Counted from the first letter of the stretch, positions 11,496 to 22,733 are shown. The stretch is DNA of 64,000 nucleotides from Phragmites australis (GCF_958298935.1 NC_084931.1:14783334-14847333), one strand, 5' to 3'. Numbers and translations: made by a program. The notes: generated from the sequence alone by a model not told the origin.

Positions 11496-12952
11496 TCTTA
11501 CCTAGGGGCCTAGATGCTACATCCTGCTGCTGTATCAATTCACCTTCATGTACTTGTTCCTGCACACGATTGATAGAGTTTCTAGGTGCAGAATTAGTTA
11601 CAAAATGCATAATGTTGCGATATGTACCATAATCAAGTTGGTCATTTGTGTTAGGATCAAGGCTCGATGAAGGAGGGATAACTGCTAAGAAGGTATTTTC
11701 AGAGAAGGGTTGCAATGGCATTTTCAGAGATTATTTTTGACTAGTTTCAGAGAAAGGAAACACATGCTCATCAAACACAACATCTTGTGAGATATTGACT
11801 TAACCTGTCAATCTATCTAGGCATTTATAGCCTTGTGAAGGGAACTATAACCTAAGAACACACAAATTTTTGATCCAAAGGATAATTTATGAGCCTTATA
11901 TGGTCTTAAATTTGGCCAGTAGGCACATCCAAAGGTTTTAAGCATTGTGTAATTAGGTTTCTTGCCAAGAAAGCGAGCAAAAGGAGTATTGCCACTGATC
12001 ACTCGACTAGGTAGTCTGTTGATCAGATAGAAAGCAGTTATGAATGATTCATCCCAAAAGCGAAATGGCAGAGAGGCATGAGCTAGAAGAGACAGACCCA
12101 CCTCAACAACGTGTCAATGTTTACGCTCGGCATCACCATTTTGCTGATGCATGTGAGGACAAGACACCCAGTGCTGAATGCCCATGCATTGAAGAGAGAA
12201 TGCAATCGTTGATATTCACCACCACAGTCACTTTGGACACACAAAATGTTTCTATTTAGAAGATGTTCTACATGGGACTGAAACTAAATGAAAACCTTTT
12301 CAACCTTTTATTTATGTTTTAGAAAGTAGATCCAGGTGAATTTACTATGATCATTGATAAAGCTAACATAGTATCGATAGCCACTAGAAGAACGTATGAC
12401 CGGTTCTTAAACATCAAAATGTATCAAATCCAGAGGGAATGCAAAAACTTTATTAGAATTGAAAAAGGAAAGTTGACGGCTTTTAGCCATTTGACATGCA
12501 TTGCAAATAGTAGCAACACTCTTATTTGATGAAACTAACAAACTATTCTGACTAAGAACTTGCTGAACAACAGCAGGTCCATGATGCCCCAAACGATAAT
12601 GCCATGTCTCTACAGTTGGTTTGACCACAAGTAAAGCTTCCCTCGATGAAGTGCCACTAGATGACGCAAGAGGATAAAGTCCACCCTCACATTTACCGTG
12701 TAGCAGAGTTTTCCTCATGACTTTGTCCTTGACAACAAAAAAATCGAGATGAAACTCAAAGAAAACATTGTTGTCACAAGAAAATCGATGAATGGAGAGA
12801 AGGTGTTTGGATGCAGTGGGAGCATGAAGAATGTTTGAAAGTTCAAAGGATTTATATGGAGTGTGAATAAGAGAATGACCAACATGGAGAATGGACATAC
12901 CAGTACCCTTCACAGTTTGGATCTGATCCTTTCCAGCATACCGATCACACAT
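11496..12952 (-). pseudogene. copia pol: protease end, GAG-pre-integrase and integrase, truncated
   Basis: Open from 12952 to 12407 is the region after the protease and the pre-integrase zinc-binding block: WHYRLGHHGPAVVQQVL ... CNACQMAKSRQLSF supplies the H-H-C-C ligands. The integrase core between 12406 and 12101 survives only in shifting frames (a block like SDCGGEYQRLHSLF is seen). A final open piece, 12101-11817, contains LPFRFWDESFITAFYLINRLP and TMLKTFGCAYWPNLRPY, typical of copia integrase C-terminal sequence. The linker follows at 11721-11496. Reverse transcriptase and RNase H are absent. Confidence 0.87.
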
Positions 12953-13148
12953 GGTTAGACGATCTAGATCACTAGTGTCTAACTACCAATTGCTGTCGAC
13001 GGTGTATGACGGTGTGGACGCAAAAGCCACAGCACGACTGTTGTCAACATTGAAGGAGTGATCAAATCTCTTGTAACACTACCATACCTCATGTCCCTCT
13101 TTATTGGAGAGTTGACAAATTGGCCTGCCAGAGCCAATGTTGTTGTCA

Positions 13149-13966
13149 TTACTGTTGTTCTTGTCGTGCGATGAAGAATTGCTGCCACCCTAGATAGCAA
13201 TTTCCACCACGGCCACTGCCACGGCCACCCTTGGATGCGAAATCATCCGATGACCCACTCTCATGGTGTGGACCATTACGACCATCAATTCGCATCTCAA
13301 AACCGAGGAGATGGTTATACACCTCACTTAGAGACATCGGACCTGCTTTGGTGGTGACAGAGGTAACCAGTGAGTCGTACTCCTCACTCAGGCTAATGAG
13401 AAGGTAGGTGATGATCCCATCATCACAGAGTGGAGCACCGGCAGAAGCTAGCACATCAGCCAGCCCCTTGGCCTTGATGTAGACTTCGTCACTGACATGT
13501 CACCCTTCTTCAGGTTCACCATATGCATTCGGATATACATGTTCCTTGCCCTAGATTGGGCTGAGTAGAGACGCTCAAGGGTGGTCCAAACTTTCCTAGC
13601 AGCGGGAATAAAAATAACCTACCCAAGCACCTCATTGGAGAGAGTCGATAGCAGTGCCCCAAGGACATGCTGGTCCTGCTGCAGCCACTGCAAATAGGCT
13701 GGATTGGGCATCTGCATCGCTCCTTCTTCGGTCATCGTCGTCAGGAACTCATCCAGATTGACTTCAATGTCGTCAATGAAGCCAAGGAGATGCGGACTCC
13801 TCAAGAACGGCAACAGTTGCGCCTTCCAAAAGAGATAATTCTCTCTGGTCAGCTTGATGCTCACAAAGTGGCTCAGGGATGGCACATGTAAGGTTGATGT
13901 GGTGGACAAGATGGTTGTGGACATTGTCGAGCTCAAGGTGGAAGATGAGTTGGTGGCAGAAGACAT
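13149..13966 (-). pseudogene. copia gag, frameshifted
   Basis: ATG at 13966 opens MSSATNSSSTLSSTM, followed by the conserved KLTRENYLFWKAQLLPFL and LQWLQQDQHVLGALLSTLS, the N-terminal part of plant copia Gag (UBN2 type). The frame breaks near 13619 and resumes at 13454-13149 with ITYLLISLSEEYDSLVTSV and LSEVYNHLLGFEMR, then a Gly/Arg-rich tail before the expected zinc knuckle. Gag would form the virus-like particle. The frame break makes this copy inactive. Confidence 0.85.
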
Positions 13967-13981
13967 GAATGGATCTAGTAA

Positions 13982-13994
13982 GGCTCTGGTACCA
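13982..13994 (-). promoter_or_regulatory. Primer binding site, initiator tRNA-Met type
   Basis: TGGTACCAGAGCC on the minus strand differs by one base from the classical copia primer site TGGTATCAGAGCC. It sits between the LTR and the gag ATG 15 bases further on. Confidence 0.85.
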
Positions 13995-14194
13995 TAAAGA
14001 GAGCCAACACAACAAGAATTGGACTCGCGTAGCATAGAATGTTGTGGGATATCTCTGCCTTTATAAGCCGTGCCGGAGTGCTGATATAGATCCAAAATTA
14101 CATGAGATAATCAGGAATACTTTCTAGGATTTCAACAATCTATAGATACTATACAACGTCATGATCTCATCTATACAAACTACCTCAACTAACA
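13995..14194 (-). repeat. 5' LTR of the copia element (about 200 bases)
   Basis: Starts TGTTAGTTGAGGTAG on the minus strand at 14194 and runs to the primer binding site. A TATAAA on the minus strand at 14065-14060 is a plausible LTR promoter. The CA expected at its end is not visible. Confidence 0.7.
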
Positions 14195-14936
14195 GGCAGG
14201 ACAGCAGCTACGTGCCACACTCGAATTTTGGGCAAAGCAGAAAAGGGAGGGTAGGCAAAATGACAGCCTGCTATAGGGAACCTAGCTGGTAACCCCATAG
14301 ATTCCTACTTTTTGGGAGGAGCCAAGGGTGCATGGACGCGCCTAGGCAACGTACTTGGTTAGGTGCTTTTCCTGTCACACAACGACCATGCGCACCGTTC
14401 CTTTCAGTGCAGCTTGTCATGGGGTAGAAGGACCACGTGGGAGAGTTAGGAACTATTCCTCTCGCATACGTTTAACAAGTCATGGGGCTACGCTACGTGC
14501 TGTATCTTTGTGCCCTTCTATGTAGTACGGTGCAATGAAAGGGGGACACTAGTTATGTTCTTAATGGTGGAGTTCCGCAAACTAATCGAAATAAAGTCCA
14601 GTGAAACTTCAAAGGGGACATTGGTTATGTTCTGAATGGTGGAGTTCCACAAAATATTCAAAATAAAGATCTTGTTTGACAGAGCTCAAACACCTAAATG
14701 TATGCCAGATCTTGTATTTCTAGGCTAAGATAAAGTGATTTACTATTTTTAGACTAAAATGGTTTACCCAAATGCCCTCGATATACCAACACCTCTAGCT
14801 CTATAAATTTTTGAAGTTAGTAATACCTAGTTCCAAGAATTTTGGACCTCATGCTCTACCAAAGAGGCCCAAAGTCTAGCAGAACTCCATAGATTAACTT
14901 TTTTATGCTGCTAAGGGTTTAGGGACTTGGATCCAA
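14195..14936. other. Spacer between copia and Helitron
   Basis: No gene is visible. It contains the tandem duplication at 14538-14668 and otherwise unremarkable sequence up to the Helitron 5' end. Confidence 0.5.
14538..14668. repeat. Tandem duplication, 73-base period
   Basis: A segment starting AAAGGGGGACACTAGTTATG (14538) recurs at 14611 as AAAGGGGACATTGGTTATG. Both end in an AATAAAG motif, with several substitutions between the copies. Confidence 0.8.
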
Positions 14937-15161
14937 TCTATCTATACTAAAAGCCGTGGTTTTCTGGACACTAGGGTGAGCCATGTTGGCAAGAATTTAT
15001 CGGCCGCAAGATCGGTTACCCAGCAGCTGCCTACCGTCCGATTTTCTAAGGGTGACGATGCCAGTTTCACGATGCTTCTCCCAACGACGATGGGGTCTTC
15101 CCCACAAGAGCAATCTGCGACAATCGATTGTTTGCCAGAGATCGAGGTCTACAGGTACCTA

Positions 15162-15578
15162 CACTTTGAGGTTGATCCGCTCTCTTTCTTCCTCCTCCCT
15201 GTACCATCGCCTGTAACCCCGCAGGCTGGGGCTACCCGAACGTCCGCCCCCTTTGCCACCCACGAGCGCCGATGGGCTTAGCCTCACTCGGTTCCGGTCC
15301 ATCGCTAATGAGCCGTCACTGGCGAGCTCGTCTACTCCCTGGATGACCTCCATTTTCCCCCGGCGCCCCTACCCTTCGAGGTTGGTCCGTAGCCTCTCTT
15401 CTTCTTCACCGAACCATCGCCGGCGATCCCGCGGGCTGGGGATACTCAGGTGTCCGCACCCTTTGCCTCCCATGAGCACGGACGGGCTGAGCCCCAGTCG
15501 GTTCCGGTCCACCGGTGATGAGCCGCCGCCAACGAGCTCGTCTTCACCCCGGCCGGCCTCCATTCCCTCCCGGCATCC
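15162..15578. repeat. Diverged tandem duplication of about 208 bases near the Helitron 5' end
   Basis: The block from TTTGAGGTTGATCCG through CGGTTCCGGTCCATCG to TGACCTCCATT (about 15165-15353) recurs from TTCGAGGTTGGTCCG through CGGTTCCGGTCCACCG to CGGCCTCCATT (about 15373-15565), at roughly 80 percent identity by eye. It is GC-rich and has no convincing protein. Confidence 0.75.
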
Positions 15579-17009
15579 CCTCTTTCATTCCCTTTCTGCT
15601 TGTCTCTCGCTATCGCTTGCGGTAGTCCGTAAAGCTGTTTGTGTCTTTGTGCAGCAGCCAACAGCTAGCTATCGATGATTTTTGCTGTGACAGTTTGCTT
15701 ACTTCAAAAATATTGTAGGGATGTTTTTAGCACACAACAAAGTGGCAAGTAGGTTTTTACAATTTTCCCTACACAATAAATCATGAGCACCGAAATGTGT
15801 TTCTCCTGATGTTATATGTACAGCAATGCAAATTATTTCTTATCAATCTGGAGCTTGTCTTATGGAACTTGTGGTGCATAAATAGTACATCTCTCCATAG
15901 AGGCATAGGTGTTTTCATTTCAAGATGCTGGATGCAACAATTTTACTGCATGTGCCTCATTTGAAGCTCCAACCCCAGAGGCTTGAACATAATATCTTCA
16001 TTTACGATTTGCAATTTCATTTTCAGTTTCATATACCACGAGGATCCAATGCACTGCAATCTGAACAAATATAATGTTAGTTGCACAACATTTCAATGAA
16101 ATATAATGATAGGAGTCTGTGTGTGTGCCATTTGCATACGCTAACAACATTTAAAAAAACAGTCCAGAACAACAAATGTGTTGGAGATTTTAATCTATGA
16201 ATACTTATTTAACTTACTACTACATAATAAGAAGACACGATAATAATTTTAATATATAATGAATTTTACCTCTGTGTTCAGATAAAACAGTCCAGAACAA
16301 CAAAGACTTATCTACAGTGATCCTGAAATCGCAACCAATGGTGTCTCTGTGCGATCCAATTGAAGTATAGAGGCAACGACACTACAATTGCAAGAAAAAT
16401 AGGGTATTCTGCATAATGTGCCCTTCCGTTGTGCATCAAATACAATATAGGGTGTGTCGTACTTTTATCTATTCATGGTTTACTATCACCTTGAAAATTC
16501 AATCATTACATACAATATTTAGTGTTGAGTCCTCATTTCTAGAATTGCAGTCATTCATAAGTGAAATCACTGATGATGGTTGCCTGCTAGCTCAACTTGA
16601 AATGGATATGCTTAATTTGTCATTTTCCACGACAAAAAGCCAATATTTCTACGAGCAAGTACCCATCAATGTCAGCTACCATTTGATAACAAGTTGCCGT
16701 GCAAGGAATAATCTTCCTCATAAAAATATAAAGTCTGAAAATAGTAGATTAAATCTACTAACGTGCGGTGGCATATACATATAAAAAAAAATCTACATCA
16801 CTAATAGGATTGACTACTGATATACTTAATTCTAGGTCATATAACAAATTTAGAATTTATGTGTGAGCATAAAAAAAAATTCCTTGAACAGCTTGATAAT
16901 GTTTCATGTTGGATGTAGTGCATGAACATATATTGTTTACTAATGATTAGATATAACTTCTGCTTCTTATTGGTAGCAACTAACTGATTATCTCTACTTA
17001 TGTGGACAG
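15579..17009. other. Helitron interior without a recognised gene
   Basis: AT-rich sequence with one reading frame of 122 codons at 16416-16784 that matches nothing I recognise. Given the RepHel remnant just downstream, this may be leader or intron sequence of the ancestral Helitron gene. Confidence 0.4.
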
Positions 17010-17560
17010 ATGTCCAACAACAGAAAGCGTAATCCAAATATAGAAGTAGAAAATAACCAAATAAAAAGGATAAAACGACGAAACTTAAATTTTCTAAAGA
17101 AATTTGCATACCTATCACTACCAAATGGCATGATGCATTTTCCACCTGAGCATATACAATATCTCAAGAAATCCTATAATAAAAGTTCATACTAGGAGAT
17201 GGCAAGCTATGTATGCGAACAAGTGTCCAGCCATATTTTGGTACGAAGAAAGAGTTATGCGAACAAGTGTCTAGCCATATTTTGGTACGAAGAAAGAGTA
17301 AAACGAGACACAACATGTAGACGATAAAAAATCGCATATAATTTATGTTGTAAAGGAGGGAAAAATATCTATTCCTCTATTTAAAGAACCACCACAATTT
17401 CTTGCAAGACTACTCAATTACAACAGTACTACAGAATCAAAAGTTTTCTTAAAATAGATAAGACAATATAATAGTTTATTTGCATTTACATCCATGGGTG
17501 CAAATATAGACAAATCAATAAACAAAGGAAATAGGAAAAAGAGTAATCTTGCCATCAAGT
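17010..17560 (+). pseudogene. Helitron RepHel N-terminal fragment
   Basis: An opening frame at 17010 (KRIKRRNLNFLKKFAYLSLP) is Lys/Arg-rich, as in Helitron N-termini. From 17256 comes the helitron-like N region: CLAIFWYEERVKRD, NLCCKGGK, ISIPLFKEPPQFLARLLNYN and IRQYNSLFAFTSMGANIDKS. It carries in-frame stops, an extra A in the run after the GGK codons that shifts the frame, and a 44-base tandem duplication. The HUH nuclease motif and the helicase domain are not seen: the copia element lies downstream and nothing recognisable resumes after it. RepHel would nick and unwind DNA for rolling-circle transposition. This copy is dead. Confidence 0.85.
17212..17299 (+). repeat. 44-base tandem duplication inside the RepHel remnant
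   Basis: TATGCGAACAAGTGTCCAGC (17212) is repeated at 17256 with one C-to-T change, and the unit ends in GAAAGAGT both times. As 44 is not a multiple of three, the duplication itself breaks the frame. Confidence 0.92.
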
Positions 17561-18621
17561 CACACAGGATCTCGACGTTATATGATACAGAACTATCACG
17601 ATGGTATTGCTATATGTTGTGTTTATGGACCACCTTGAAGGTGATATGCCCTAGAGGCAATCATAGAGATGATTGTATCACATATCTATGTTCATGTACT
17701 AACGAATAATGTGTTATTTCAAGAATGAATATCGTTTACATTGATTGGTAAGTATGTGATTTGTTCATGAAACTCTTTGTTTATTTCATGATGTTATTTT
17801 TAGTTGATCCCTGATCGCATATCATTATGATGATACATAAGACCAGCACATGTATTGATTGATGATCACATTTTATAGATCATAGGTATAGAGATACCAG
17901 GTCAATAATGTGGATATTTATGTTAGAGAACATAATGTTGGATAGACCCACCTTGAGATACTGCTGGGATTGTTATTTATGATGTGCCATCAGTTGTTAT
18001 CTTAAATGGTGTACGTGTAGGATCCTCAGACCTAAGATCATCATTGATTCGTGGCATACTTTGAGGCTGCTATGCTATTCTGTAACTGGTTAGTCATAAA
18101 GGTAGTTTTCGGGTTTGTCATGAAACATGTGGTGGGGTATGAGCGATCAAGATGAAATTTGCCCCTCATTGATAACGGAAGAGATATCTCTAAGCCCCTT
18201 GAGGTAGTTGAATTGAGAAAATGCATGGCTATGCCAATATGATTAAAGAGTTAATCATGATGAATCTACTATTTGATCGAGTGAATGGTCGGGCTATCAC
18301 AAGGGTGGCACGTATCTCACCTTGAGCTTGACTGGTATCGTGAGGCAAAGGGATCGGTACATGTGTATATCAAGATTCAGCTGATATGATCTTTTATGTA
18401 TACTTAGGAGTCAACATGTCCTGCTAAGGACCGCTATTGATTTCGGTTTGGAAAGGGTTTCTAAGTCGTAGTCATTTGTACATGAACCTAACAGGTCACA
18501 CACTTAATGGGTTGAAACAAAACATGAGAATTGGATTCATATATGGGTTTTGATTGGATTGTGATCCATGAGAAGTTAGAGTCTTGAAGGGCTTACAACG
18601 TGGGAGCCCATTGGTGAGCTC

Positions 18622-18628
18622 TATATAA
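18622..18628 (+). promoter_or_regulatory. TATA box of the copia 5' LTR
   Basis: TATATAA in the context GAGCTCTATATAAGGAGAGG, preserved at the equivalent place in the 3' LTR (21758-21764), so it is a conserved LTR promoter element. Confidence 0.75.
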
Positions 18629-18826
18629 GGAGAGGTGTGGATAGGGCGTGCCAAGGTTGAGCCACTCCGAAACCCTAGCCGCAACCTTCCACACGATCTC
18701 CCAAAAACCCTAGCCGCATGTGCGGTGCTAGCACATCAACGCTCGACATTTTTGCCTAGTACGTGTGGATACCATAGAGGCGCTGCTGCTATTGGGGCGC
18801 TGATCTTCTCGGCGAGTCGAACATGA

Positions 18827-18930
18827 GTTGGTCGAGGAGCACGACCACCTACTCGAAGTTGGTCGAGGAGCACGAACACCTGCTCAGAGTTGGTCGAGGA
18901 GCGTAACCACCTGCGCAGGGCTGGTCGCGG
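18827..18930. repeat. 31-base minisatellite in copia 5' LTR, three full units
   Basis: Units start at 18827, 18858, 18889 and a partial at 18920, each GTTGGTCGAGGAGC followed by a variable CACGACCACCTGCTC part. Confidence 0.9.
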
Positions 18931-19117
18931 ATCTGATCGAGAAGCTGCTCGAGGAGTTTGATGCACATGATGTTGGATCAGTGTACTCCAATTTTTCTTT
19001 CGCTGCACTGCGCGTTGAGTGGTAACAATTTATGATCTCCTAATAGCATGATTTCCTGGATGAATGCGGTTGAAATTTTTTGTTTTAAGCTAGCATAGCC
19101 TGCTCGTTCCTCAATAG

Positions 19118-19129
19118 TGATGTCAGAGC
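19118..19129 (+). promoter_or_regulatory. Primer binding site of the nested copia
   Basis: TGATGTCAGAGC resembles the tRNA-Met primer site TGGTATCAGAGC and follows the LTR end by four bases. Confidence 0.65.
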
Positions 19130-20515
19130 TATCTTACGTAGTTTTTGATCTGGATTGGTCACATATATGTCATATGTGGTAGCCATAGATTGGATCTATT
19201 ATTTTAGTGATCGGTTCATGTAATGGATTGGTCGCTACACGATTTGGTGTAATTGGGATCGTATGATGTGCGAGTTGATAGAACCATACGTACAAAAAGA
19301 TTAGCTCGATCCTCCACCTAGCCACGCTTGCGACTTGCCCCTACCGGCTGGAATCACCATCGGGGCTCACAGCGCATGCCGCTTAGTGGTTGGGAGAACA
19401 ACATATCGAGGTTGTACGTGTTGTTGTCGTTTCCAAAAACCTCATGCGATGATCAATATGATTGATCCAATGAAAATTGAAGCATTATGAATAACTAGGA
19501 ATCGGCTTGATATGATCAATCCGATGAGATTTTCATAGCGATTTTACAGATACAATCTTATGAATTTTTGAGAGGTTTTCAGGGGGACTGCCGTGTTGTC
19601 TGAGCCTAGGGCTTCTAAAGATAACATGTTGACGTTGTGACATTAGAATTCTATTCCACACTTAACTCGTTTTTGCAGAGAATATTGTGACTAGTATGGC
19701 CTTATTATGTGTGTGATGCATGTTTGTAATTTTCATGACTTGCATGTCATGGTTAATTGCAGCCCAAGATTGTCATATTATTGTATAACGGCCTGCGTAC
19801 TAACATGTGATGCTTCATATTCTCATGTAATTTGTCTAGTGCTATTAGGTGTAATAGACTAATACATAACCATGAAGGCTCGAATTATGATGAATCGGAG
19901 GATAGGGACCATGGCGATATAGATCACCATGTGAAGGGGCTATACTATGTCACAGTTAATATGATTGCCTGTGATGCTTATTTATGCTCCTGTCATGCTG
20001 TTTTATTCATGTTTTCTATGAGATGGATATGTTTACATGGTAGAATAGCTTCCCTCAAAAAAATTAAGAATAATTGATGCCCTTCCAATAGCTGCACCTA
20101 CTTAGGTTTTAAATATTGTTTAATAGCTCTGCCAAAGTAATGCCATCTTTTATCTTAACCAGTTAGGGTGGATGTCGGACATTCACACACATAGTGTTGG
20201 TTTACTTAACAAAGCTATTAAAACAGTGTTGGGCTTTGGGGCATAGTGTTGGGGCTAGGGTATTCGATGCCACCCAACAAACAAGAGTCACATAGGGATG
20301 TGATTAGCAAGATGTTGCTTATTTATGTCACCTAAGTTTCTAGCAGTGATGCCAAAGCTCACTAGAACTTAGTTGAATATGGATCTTGTTCCACTATATG
20401 TCATTAGAGGGAAACGGTTTCAAAACATATAGTGGGAGTATCTTTTGTTAAATTGTTTAATGAAAGGTTTATATAAACATAGTGCTAACTGTTATATTTA
20501 TTTATGTTGTAAATC

Positions 20516-21417
20516 ATGACACCTACTATTAACGCCAATTCTAGTTTTAATTTGCGTTCGATTCTTGTAAAAGAAAAGCTATCTGGAACAAACTTTATTG
20601 ATTGGTATAGAAATCTGAGAATTGTTCTCAAACAAGAGAAAATGGGTATGTTCTAGAGGTTCCCTATCCTGATGAACCAGCTGATAATGCATCTGCCGCA
20701 GATCGGAGGGCTTACGAGATGCATACCAATGACTCACTCGATGTTAGCTATCTCATGCTTTCCACTATGTCCTTTGAGCTTCAGAAGTAATATGAAAATG
20801 CGGATGCTCACGATATGATTGTGGGACTCCGAGGCATGTTTGAGAACCAAGCTAGGGCCAAGAGGTTCAACACCTCCAAGTCCTTGTTTGCATGTAGGTT
20901 AACGGATGGTAGTCCAGTTAGCTCTCATGTAATCAAGATGATTGGTTACATTGAGAGCATGAAAAAACTTGTTTTTTCCCTTAGTCTTGAGTTGGCTATG
21001 GATGTAATTCTCCAGTCGCCCCCTACGAGCTTCGAGCCATCCATTTTGAATGTTCATATGAATAACATAGAGAAGAGCATGGCTGAATTGCATGGGATGC
21101 TTAAGACTGCTGAGGAAAGCATTAAGAAAAGCTCTAGTCATGTGATGATGGTTCAAAAAGATAGCAAGAAGAGCAAGCACAAGGCCAATGCTAAAGCGTC
21201 AGATGAGATCTTGAGCTCAGAGTCTAAACCTGTTGGAAAGTCTAAGGATGGCCTTGCTGCTTCTGATGCTTGCCACCACTGCCATAAGCATGGCCATTGG
21301 CGAAGGAACTCCAAGCTATACTTGGAAGAACTCAAGAAGAAGAAGGGAAGTAAAACTTTCACTTCAGGTATAAATGTTATTGAAATTAATATTGCTACTC
21401 GTCCTACAGATTCTTGG
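20516..21417 (+). pseudogene. copia gag with zinc knuckle, broken, joined to LTR
   Basis: ATG at 20516 begins MTPTINANSSFNLRSILV and continues KLSGTNFIDWYRNLRIVLK, typical of this Gag family. A frameshift follows near 20645 and a stop at 20788 (TAA after LQK). From 20815 a 226-codon frame is open: VGLRGMFENQARAKRFNTSK, a central helical domain, a Lys-rich stretch, and the knuckle CHHCHKHGHWRRNS, in which the fourth ligand is Ser instead of Cys. The frame passes GTATCT at 21418 and ends in LTR-derived sequence, so the last residues are not Gag. Pol is absent. Confidence 0.87.
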
Positions 21418-22313
21418 GTATCTAGCCTTGAGCTTGACTGGTATCGTGATGCGAAGGGATCGGTACAAGTGTATATCAAGGTTCAGCCGATATGATCTTT
21501 TATGTATAGTCGGGAGTCAACATGTCCTGCTAGGGACCGCTATTGCTTTCGGTTAGGAAAGGGTTTTCGAGTCGTAACCGTTTGTACATGAACCTAATGG
21601 GTCACACACTTAATGGGTTGGAACAAAACATGCGAATTGGATTCGTATATGAGTTTTCATTGGATTGTGATCCATGAGAAGTTAGACACGAATCCTAGCC
21701 TATCTGAGTTGCAGAATGCCTAAAGGGCTTCCAATGCGGGAGCCCATTAGCGAGCTCTATATAAGGAGAGGTGTGAGTAGGGTGTGTCAAGGTTGAGCCA
21801 CTCTGAAACCCTAGTTGCAATCCTCCACACGATCTCCCAAAACCCTAGCCGTGTGTGTGGTGTTAGCACATCAGCGCTCAACGTTTCTGCCCAGTACGTG
21901 TGGATACTGTAGAGGCACTCCCGCTATTGCGGCGTTGATCTTCTCGGCGAGTCGAACAGGAGTTGGTCGAGGAGCACGACCACCTGCTTGAAGTTGGTCG
22001 AGAAGCACGACCACCTACTCGGATTTTAGTCGAGGAGCGCAACCACCTGCTCGTGGTTGGTCGAGGAGCGTGACCACCTGCTCGGAATTGGTTGAGGAGC
22101 GTGACCACCTGCTCAGGGCTGGTCGCAGATTGGATCGAGAAGCTGCTCGAGGAGTTTGACGCGCACGGCGTTAGATCGATGTACTCTAACTCTTCTTCTG
22201 CTGCAGAGCGTGTCAAGCGATAACGATCTATGATTTCCTACTAGCATGATTTCCTGGGTGAATGCGGTAGAATTTTTTTTGTTTTAAGCTAGCATTGCTT
22301 GCCCATTTCCCTA
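21418..22313 (+). repeat. Truncated 3' LTR of the nested copia
   Basis: Matches the second part of the 5' LTR from 18312 to its end, with a TATATAA box at 21758-21764. Relative to the 5' LTR it has about 38 extra bases near 21686 and two more minisatellite units. Many substitutions suggest an old insertion. Confidence 0.87.
21962..22130. repeat. 31-base minisatellite in copia 3' LTR, five full units
   Basis: Units start at 21962, 21993, 22024, 22056 and 22087, with a partial at 22118, using the same GTTGGTCGAGGAGC unit as the 5' LTR. Confidence 0.9.
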
Positions 22314-22511
22314 CACTACACTTCTTCATGTGTGCCAACTATGAGTATGACAAACCTTGATATGGACCATACGAGTACCCACCGGTATTGCGACATAGAT
22401 CCCTCATGTGGGTCTTTCCATACGATTTCATGCACTCTCTTACTAATCTATCCTCTTGTTTGTTTTGTTCAGTCTCCTCCACCTATCTGCGACTTCAGGC
22501 AATGAATCGAC

Positions 22512-22733
22512 ATGGAGCAAAATGAGGACCAGAAGCGATGGGTGGACATAGAGATGCAGTGGAGGAGGGAAGCTTACTAATGACGAGAGTACGAGCGACA
22601 TCAGGCGGAAGTACGGATGAAGCGGCATGAGGAGGAGCGCATTAGGAACACAATGAAGGAGCGCGTCGTTGAGAGGGAAAGGAAGCGGGAGAGGGCCCGT
22701 CGCTCTAAGATGGAGTGGGCTCGATGTCCATAG
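22512..22733 (+). pseudogene. Fragment encoding a charged helical protein, unrecognised
   Basis: The frame from ATG 22512 reads MEQNEDQKRWVDIEMQWRRE, meets two adjacent stops (TAA TGA), then continues in frame with RHQAEVRMKRHEEERIRN and ERKRERARRSKMEWARCP to a TAG. The composition is strongly Arg/Glu and would form a coiled coil. A pyrimidine-rich TTGTTCAG just upstream (22468) looks like a splice acceptor. It may be the last exon of a gene captured by the Helitron, or the tail of another transposon ORF. I cannot name it. Confidence 0.45.

Larger units (their letters stand above)
11496..14194 (-). mobile_element. Ty1/copia retrotransposon, 5' part only
   Basis: Read on the minus strand the order is 5' LTR (14194-13995), primer binding site (13994-13982), gag (from 13966), gag-pre-integrase, integrase, then the linker to reverse transcriptase, where the element stops near 11496. 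Reverse transcriptase, RNase H and the 3' LTR are missing, so it is a truncated, dead copy. Confidence 0.88.
17642..19113 (+). repeat. 5' LTR of the nested copia (about 1.47 kb)
   Basis: Starts TGATATGCCCTAGAGGC, a familiar LTR start in grass copia elements, and ends TTCCTCA just before the primer site. It includes a TATATAA promoter at 18622-18628 and a 31-base minisatellite at 18827-18930. Confidence 0.75.
17642..22313 (+). mobile_element. Ty1/copia element nested in the Helitron, internally deleted
   Basis: The order is a long 5' LTR (17642-19113), primer binding site (19118), leader, gag (20516-21417), then directly a truncated 3' LTR (21418-22313). All of pol and the first 670 or so bases of the 3' LTR are missing. 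Both LTR copies end in a shared block (GTTTTAAGCTAGCAT then GCC or GCT). The left boundary (TGATATGCCCTAGAGGC) is approximate and no exact target duplication was found. Confidence 0.85.

Noticed and set aside
17631..22318. CACCT and CACTA as target duplication of the nested copia
   Set aside because: Two of five bases differ and the left LTR boundary is uncertain by several bases, so it is not reported as a duplication.
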